Notes under the pieces: generated by a model
What the model saw: the letters and a program-made list of their open reading frames with translations, nothing else
Databases searched by the model: none
What the model was told of the DNA's origin: nothing
NCBI GenBank assembly: GCA_014377625.1
Contig: JACMPG010000270.1
Span: 1 to 37,146, forward strand
DNA: 37,146 bases
DNA from: Spirosoma sp.
GTDB lineage: Bacteria; Bacteroidota; Bacteroidia; Cytophagales; Spirosomataceae
Reading direction: 5' to 3'
Translations under genes and position numbers: made by a program
Part shown: positions 32,293-37,146 of the stretch, piece by piece
Position numbering within the stretch: position 1 is the stretch's first letter
Layout of the letters: each line of letters opens with the position of its first letter

Positions 32293-35112
32293 TTACTCCG
32301 TACCAACCTCACTACTGGCTGAGCTGGTTTTGCCGAGGGTGTAGAGTTGGTTGAAGAGGAACTTGAAGGTGCCCTGCGCCTGCGCCCGGAAGGTGATCTC
32401 CGGCCCAAACGCGAAGAACTTGCCCGCGCCAACCGGAGCCATGAACGCGGTCACGCCGTCTTGCAAATACGACTGTCCCCATGCCCAGCCGCTACGTAAC
32501 GGTTTGGCCGAATCGAACCAGGCGAGGGGCGTGACCTGTCCTTTGGCAATGGCTTCGGGGGCGAGTTTGAACACCGGACTGGCATCGAAATACACGTCGG
32601 TCTGGCTCGGTAATCCCCACGTAGCCTGTTGCGTAGAATCGACGCCAACGCGCAATACGCTGCCCGGAATGTAGTATTTCTCGTTGGGCAGCGGCCTGTC
32701 TTTGCCGCCCGTCGTGATCTCCATCAGCGCGTTGCGGACGGGTAAGCCGAGGTGATACGCCAGGTTGGTGCTGCTGCCGATGGTCACAACCTGCCCGCCT
32801 GCTTCCAAAAACGTTTTGATCTGCGGAATCGACTTTTCGGCGGTGATTTTGCCCAGACGCGGGCGGTACTCAGCAGGCGTGTTTTCTTCTTTCGGTTCGC
32901 GCTCCGAGCTGTTGTATGTGTTTTCCTCTTTGCCGTCGAGGGCCGGAATGGCGCGGGTCACGAACACAATCACGTCGAACTTCTTCTTCAGATCGCCCGC
33001 GTCGATGTCGGCGGGATAGACCACGGTCATGGGGAAGTGGTACTGCTCCATCAGCCAGCGTACCCAGCCCGACGGCATTGACCCGCCGTAGCTATCCCAG
33101 AGTGCAATGCGCATGGGCGATACTTTGGTCATGGCCGTAGCCGGGCGTTTGGCCAGCCCGCTAATTTCCAGCCCCAGTTCCTTCGCCGATTTGTCTAAAA
33201 GCGTTTTGGCTTTGGCCGACGCCGGTACAAAAAATGCGCCCGCTTCTGCCGACTTTCCGCCCGTGCCATTGGGCATACGGAACACCTCGATGCCCGACGC
33301 CAGCAGGTCATTTACGGCAATAAACGAGTTGTTGGCCCGGCTGCTCAGCACGTAGCCCGCCGTGGCCTGGCCCATAACGTGACCTTTGGGCGATTGTAGT
33401 TCGCCGAGGGGCAGCTTTTTGAACGGTCCGTCGAACCCGTCCAGAATTCGGTCAACCTGTACATTCATCAGGTAGGCCAGCGTCCAGCCGGCGGCATCGT
33501 AGGGGCGCACGGGTGGGCCACCGGGATACTGGAAATCGTTGGGGTGGTCCTGCGGCTCAAACATGTCCAGCACGTGGGGCCGGAACGCCTGATCGGTCTT
33601 GACAATGAAGGAACCCGACGGGTATTTTTTGCCCGCTACGCTGAAATCGGCGGTGGCCTGCTGTACCTGAATGCCGGTCTTGATGAGCGCGTTCACGAAC
33701 TTGGTCGCCGTAGCAAAATCGGCCTGACTGGCCGGAATGATGAATCCGCGTGGGTCGCGCTGCGCCGGGGCCGTCATGATGGTATCGTAGTATTTCTTCG
33801 GCACCCCACCGCCCCTCGGCAGCAGACCGTACTGCGCCAGACCCGCATCGGTGGCGGGTTTGGCCTTTTTGGGGTCGTTGGCAAAGGCGTCTTCGATGGC
33901 GTCGATGCGTTTGGGCGTCAAGGCCCAATAATCGCTGCTACCCCGCTCGATGGAGTTTTTGCCCATGCGGTAGATGTTGAACAATAGATCATCGCGGTAG
34001 CGGGCGGCATAGCCCAGCACGGCATAGTTCAGTGACAGCGAGTAGTCAATAGACTGCTTGAAGTGCCATTTCTGGGGTGTAATCGGAAAGGGCGTGTTGC
34101 CGTTGGGAATCAGCCGTTTCGGTACCAGCGGAATGTCTTCGGGCGTGGGACCACCCACAATTTCGGTGAGCAGACCAATCATGTTATGGAAGTGCGTGGT
34201 GGTGCGCAGCCCGCCGTTGTACCAGGTCGAGAACACCGAGCCGCCGAGCCGCGTAAAGCCCGGCTTGTTTTCCTGATTGAGCCGGTTAATCATCGCGGCA
34301 CCGAGCGCGTCGATGCCCGTAACCATGAGCGGGTCGAAGACGTAGTTGAACGGGTCGCGGTAGGGCGGTCCGGCCACCACCGATCCGGCCGGGCCGCGCT
34401 GGTGGTGGTTGTACATAATCTGCGGAATCCATTCCACGAACAGCTGACGGCCCATGTTCTGCGTCTCTTTCATGTTCATGATGAAGAAATCGCGGTTGTT
34501 GTCGTGGCCGATGTATTTCTGGTACAGCCGGGGCAGGTTGTCGGCAGAGCGTTTTTCGGGGGTCTTTTCCCGCATGTACCAGTTGCTGACCAGTTCCTGC
34601 CCGTCGGGGTTGGCGTGGACAAACATGATGATGTCGTTGTCCAGAATCCGCATCGTTTCGGGGTCGGTGCGGCTCACAACCTGGTAGATGGTTTCGATAA
34701 GCTGGTGTGCGCCCACGACCTCGGTAGCGTGCAGCCCACCGTCAATCCAGACGATGGCTTTTCCCTCGTTGGCTAAGGCATGGGCCTGCTCATCGGTGAG
34801 GTTTTCGGCACGGGCCAGTCTGGTGGAGATTTCCTTATACCGGTCTAACTTCCTGAGATTCTCCGGCGACGATACGATCAGCATGTACTGATGCCGCCCT
34901 TCTTCGGTCAGGCCCATATCAACCAGCTTAACGCGGTTCGACGCGGCCGCAATTTTCTTGAAATACGCTTCGGTCTGGGTGTAGGTGGCCAGTTGGTAAT
35001 CGTCGCCAATGGCAAAGCCGAAGTGTTCTTTGGGCGTCGGAATGGTCTGGGCCACAGCCGGACGAAGCCCCGGCAATAGCAGCAGGGCAAGCAAGTAAAG
35101 GGAGATACGCAT
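32293..35112 (-). CDS. Large M14-family zinc carboxypeptidase, exported
   Basis: A 939-residue secreted metallopeptidase. A signal peptide (1-21, AVAQ) leads into an M14 domain with HATE (H128, E131) as the first zinc ligands, FVHANPDG, NNRD (substrate carboxylate arginine), the third ligand in YNHHQ and the catalytic-type Glu in GLLTEIVGGP. After about residue 400 comes a long C-terminal region. It includes a stretch like a class I glutaminase-type Rossmann domain (RIALWDSYGGSMPSGWVRWLMEQYHFPMTVV, then VIVFVTRA), as in other long Bacteroidota M14 proteins. Likely degrades extracellular peptides. A palindromic repeat of family A lies just upstream and a terminator just downstream. Confidence 0.9.
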   Translation of the reverse strand: MRISLYLLALLLLPGLRPAVAQTIPTPKEHFGFAIGDDYQLATYTQTEAYFKKIAAASNRVKLVDMGLTEEGRHQYMLIVSSPENLRKLDRYKEISTRLARAENLTDEQAHALANEGKAIVWIDGGLHATEVVGAHQLIETIYQVVSRTDPETMRILDNDIIMFVHANPDGQELVSNWYMREKTPEKRSADNLPRLYQKYIGHDNNRDFFIMNMKETQNMGRQLFVEWIPQIMYNHHQRGPAGSVVAGPPYRDPFNYVFDPLMVTGIDALGAAMINRLNQENKPGFTRLGGSVFSTWYNGGLRTTTHFHNMIGLLTEIVGGPTPEDIPLVPKRLIPNGNTPFPITPQKWHFKQSIDYSLSLNYAVLGYAARYRDDLLFNIYRMGKNSIERGSSDYWALTPKRIDAIEDAFANDPKKAKPATDAGLAQYGLLPRGGGVPKKYYDTIMTAPAQRDPRGFIIPASQADFATATKFVNALIKTGIQVQQATADFSVAGKKYPSGSFIVKTDQAFRPHVLDMFEPQDHPNDFQYPGGPPVRPYDAAGWTLAYLMNVQVDRILDGFDGPFKKLPLGELQSPKGHVMGQATAGYVLSSRANNSFIAVNDLLASGIEVFRMPNGTGGKSAEAGAFFVPASAKAKTLLDKSAKELGLEISGLAKRPATAMTKVSPMRIALWDSYGGSMPSGWVRWLMEQYHFPMTVVYPADIDAGDLKKKFDVIVFVTRAIPALDGKEENTYNSSEREPKEENTPAEYRPRLGKITAEKSIPQIKTFLEAGGQVVTIGSSTNLAYHLGLPVRNALMEITTGGKDRPLPNEKYYIPGSVLRVGVDSTQQATWGLPSQTDVYFDASPVFKLAPEAIAKGQVTPLAWFDSAKPLRSGWAWGQSYLQDGVTAFMAPVGAGKFFAFGPEITFRAQAQGTFKFLFNQLYTLGKTSSASSEVGTE

Positions 35113-35227
35113 ATTTAGGGGGTAAGCAACTCTATTTCTCAGAGAAAGAGAATAAAGTTTGGTGACGGGAGTTAGTTAACCGTTTTTCGTCGGCTAAAAT
35201 ACGTCACAGGCTTATTTTATGCAACCG

Positions 35228-35357
35228 GTGTAGGTTGGTCACTCTTGACCGACCAAGTCGCAAAACGGCTAATACTGTGGTTCAAGCTAAGCATACAACA
35301 CAGAGTAGGTACATTGTTAGCCTTCAGCTTGGTCGGACAAGAGTGTCCAACCTACAC
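35228..35357. repeat. Palindromic repeat, family A copy 2 (30-bp arms)
   Basis: Arms 35228-35257 and 35328-35357 pair at 28 of 30 positions. The two unpaired positions are again T opposite T and A opposite A, at the same places relative to the conserved ends as in copy 1 (5082-5228). The loop contains TACATTGTTAGCC (35310-35322), also shared. Outside the right arm the end sequence AACCTACAC is repeated in tandem; this second unit holds the TAG stop of the GT2 gene. It lies between the GT2 and M14 peptidase genes. Confidence 0.9.
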
Positions 35358-35360
35358 AAC

Positions 35361-36191
35361 CTACACCGCATCGACCGGTACTTCGGCTTTGACAGCAGCA
35401 GCGGGGCGGGGGATGTAATGGCGGAAGAAACTGCTGATCTTCATCTGCAACACGCCAAATACCGCTTCCTTGAAAATATGCGACGACATCTTGGAGACGC
35501 CTTTGGTGCGGTCGGTGAAGATGATGGGGACTTCGGCGATGCGGAAACCGTATTTCCAGCAGGTAAACTTCATCTCGATCTGAAACGCGTAGCCCACAAA
35601 TTTGATGGGATTACGCAGGATCACCTCCAGCACCCCGGCCCGGTAGCATACAAATCCTGCCGTGGGATCCATGATGCTCATGCCCGTAATGAACCGGACG
35701 TAAACCCCCGCAAAATACGACATCAGCACCCGGCCCATCGGCCAGTTCACTACGTTAACGCCCTTGATGTACCGCGAGCCAACCGCTACGTCGGCCCCGT
35801 CTATGGCGCAGGCGTGGTAAAGTTTAATCAGGTCTTCGGGGTTGTGCGAGAAGTCGGCGTCCATCTCGAACAGGAATTTGTACCCCCGCGACAACGCCCA
35901 TTTGAACCCGTCGATGTAGGCCGTGCCGAGGCCGAGTTTGCCGCGCCGTTCCAGCAGGTTGAGCCGCCGGTCGGGTCCGGTAGTCGGAAATTCCTCCTGC
36001 AAATCGCGAACGCGCCGGGCCGTACCATCGGGCGAGCCGTCGTCGACAATCAGGATATCGAAGACATCGGACAGGCTGAACACCTTGCGGATAATGGCTT
36101 CGATATTCTCAATTTCGTTGTAGGTTGGTATGACTACTAAGCGTTCTTTCACAGCAAGGGACGTATAGAGTGGCAGGTAATTTATTAACAA
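35361..36191 (-). CDS. Polyprenol-phosphate mannosyltransferase-like GT2 (DPM1 type)
   Basis: A 276-residue family 2 glycosyltransferase of the dolichol/polyprenol-monophosphomannose synthase group. Motifs are PTYNE (22-26), DDGSPDGT (50-57), GLGTAYIDGFKWAL, the metal-binding DADFSH (111-116), and GYAFQIEMKF with a later RTKGVSKMS. There are no C-terminal membrane helices, so it is the soluble, membrane-peripheral form. It should load a sugar (typically mannose or glucose) onto a polyprenyl phosphate for later transfer to envelope polymers or proteins. A GTG at 36152 is an alternative start, since the residues before it are weakly conserved. Stop TAG lies in a repeat unit beside the palindrome 35228-35357. 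Confidence 0.9.
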   Translation of the reverse strand: MLINYLPLYTSLAVKERLVVIPTYNEIENIEAIIRKVFSLSDVFDILIVDDGSPDGTARRVRDLQEEFPTTGPDRRLNLLERRGKLGLGTAYIDGFKWALSRGYKFLFEMDADFSHNPEDLIKLYHACAIDGADVAVGSRYIKGVNVVNWPMGRVLMSYFAGVYVRFITGMSIMDPTAGFVCYRAGVLEVILRNPIKFVGYAFQIEMKFTCWKYGFRIAEVPIIFTDRTKGVSKMSSHIFKEAVFGVLQMKISSFFRHYIPRPAAAVKAEVPVDAV

Positions 36192-36222
36192 AAATCGGGA
36201 GGTGATTTGTACAAAATAATTA

Positions 36223-37146
36223 TTAAAATTTGTTAATCAGGGATTTAGTTTCAATTTCTCCGGCCATGGCGCGGGCTTTGCCAATGCAATCGGGTAACGA
36301 CAATCCGCCGTACCAGTTCGCACAAACCCGCAATTGATCACCTACCGCAGCCGCCACCAGCGGTTTCAGTGCGGCCAGTTTCGCATCGTATTGCGGGATG
36401 GCCCGCTCCCAGCGATAAAGATCCCGAAACACTGGCGCACTGGCCGAAATGCCAAAACTCCCGGCCAACTCGCGGTGAACATTTTCAAAAATGACCTCGT
36501 CGGGTTGCCGGGCGTTATCAGGGCTTTGAGAACCGCCCACAAACGTGGTGAACAGCACCTCATCGGTAGGGCAGCGACCCGCAAATAGCGAACTACTCCA
36601 GATATGTCCGGCACAAAAGCGATTCTCTTTCTTCGGATTCAGCCCGCCAAACCCGTTGAGTGGATGACTCACATCGGTACGTCTATAAACCGAATGTACA
36701 GCGGTCATGTAGGGGTAATTGATTGCCCACAAAGACCGGGCCAGTTCCGGATTGTATGACTGCACCAGCCGGGCTGCTGCGTCGGTGCCGGTGGCCAGCA
36801 CTAACTGATCGACGGTAGTTATTCCCGATACGCCTGTTACGCGCCAGCCGCTACCCACCCGCCGAATTTTCTGCACCGGATCGTTTAGCGACAGATTCGT
36901 AAGCCGCGATGCCAGCGCGTTGGGTAGCATCTGCATCCCGTCGGTAAAACTGAATGACTGCTTCCGAACCGCCGACGATTGGTTTTTGATGAAGCCCCGC
37001 AGTACCGAGCCGTAGTCTCGTTCGTAAGCAATCAGCGACGGAAACGTTTCAGACACCAGCAACTGCTCCGGGTCTCCGGCGTAAATACCCGCTACAAACG
37101 GCCCTACGGCATAATCGACCAGTTCGGGCGTGAATCGACGCCGGAA
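36223..37146 (-). CDS. hemG: Protoporphyrinogen oxidase (N-terminus beyond window)
   Basis: The C-terminal ~307 residues of an oxygen-dependent protoporphyrinogen oxidase (HemG/HemY type, FAD enzyme), which oxidises protoporphyrinogen IX in haem biosynthesis. The first visible residues RRRFTPELVDYAVGPFVAGIYAGDP are a strong family signature. TDGMQMLPNAL and the final ANWYGGLSLPDCIGKARAMA with the FAD-binding glycines follow. The N-terminal Rossmann GxGxxG domain lies beyond the window edge. It ends 31 bp before the GT2 start; the two may be co-transcribed. Confidence 0.92.
   Translation of the reverse strand, partial: FRRRFTPELVDYAVGPFVAGIYAGDPEQLLVSETFPSLIAYERDYGSVLRGFIKNQSSAVRKQSFSFTDGMQMLPNALASRLTNLSLNDPVQKIRRVGSGWRVTGVSGITTVDQLVLATGTDAAARLVQSYNPELARSLWAINYPYMTAVHSVYRRTDVSHPLNGFGGLNPKKENRFCAGHIWSSSLFAGRCPTDEVLFTTFVGGSQSPDNARQPDEVIFENVHRELAGSFGISASAPVFRDLYRWERAIPQYDAKLAALKPLVAAAVGDQLRVCANWYGGLSLPDCIGKARAMAGEIETKSLINKF

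Overview
The window looks like a Bacteroidota chromosome, most likely order Cytophagales (Spirosoma/Fibrella/Rudanella-like). The evidence is a SusC/SusD pair, a gldH gliding gene, a BatA-type VWA protein, a DUF4270 lipoprotein next to a GT5-only 'glycogen synthase' and panC, moderately high GC, and promoters of the Bacteroidota type (TTTG-N19-TAnnTTTG). The genus is inferred, not demonstrated.

Layout. 1-5021 (minus): two serine-hydrolase (beta-lactamase-fold) genes flanking a GNAT acetyltransferase, then an SDR oxidoreductase and an exported alpha/beta hydrolase. 5082-8024: a large palindromic repeat and two tandem DEAD-box RNA helicases. 8260-10046: a royal-jelly/yellow-type secreted protein convergent with a HigBA-type toxin-antitoxin pair. 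10207-14724 (plus): TonB-dependent receptor, lipoprotein, ABC ATPase and membrane partner. 14816-19473 (minus): AmpG-like MFS transporter, SusD, and a SusC that has lost its N-terminal half. An IS630-type element (19474-20720) sits at the broken end of susC. 20775-24130: BlaR1/BlaI-type sensor and repressor, divergent from gldH and a PAP2 phosphatase. 24127-29458 (minus): BatA-like protein, GlmS, DUF4270 lipoprotein and the GT5-domain protein. 29551-31123 (plus): panC followed by a DUF433/DUF5615 toxin-antitoxin cassette and a second copy of the panC 3' end. 31133-37146 (minus): M28 and M14 peptidases, a dolichol-phosphate-mannose-synthase-like GT2, and protoporphyrinogen oxidase cut by the window edge.

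Three things stand out. First, the IS630 transposase is broken at three places by GC-rich insertions of 14, 16 and 16 bp. Two of these are 14/16 identical, and removing exactly these 46 bases restores a 374-codon DDE transposase. Second, palindromic repeats of at least four sequence families sit directly against gene 3' ends, and three of them supply the stop codon. Two members of one family, 30 kb apart, have different arm sequences but keep the same two internal mismatches and the same 13-nt loop motif. Third, the DUF433/DUF5615 cassette is bracketed by a 113-bp direct repeat of the panC 3' end (about 92% identical), as if it had entered at the end of panC and brought or copied a replacement terminus.

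No rRNA, tRNA or CRISPR array was recognised. Outside the IS element, no stretch over 300 bp lacks a gene.
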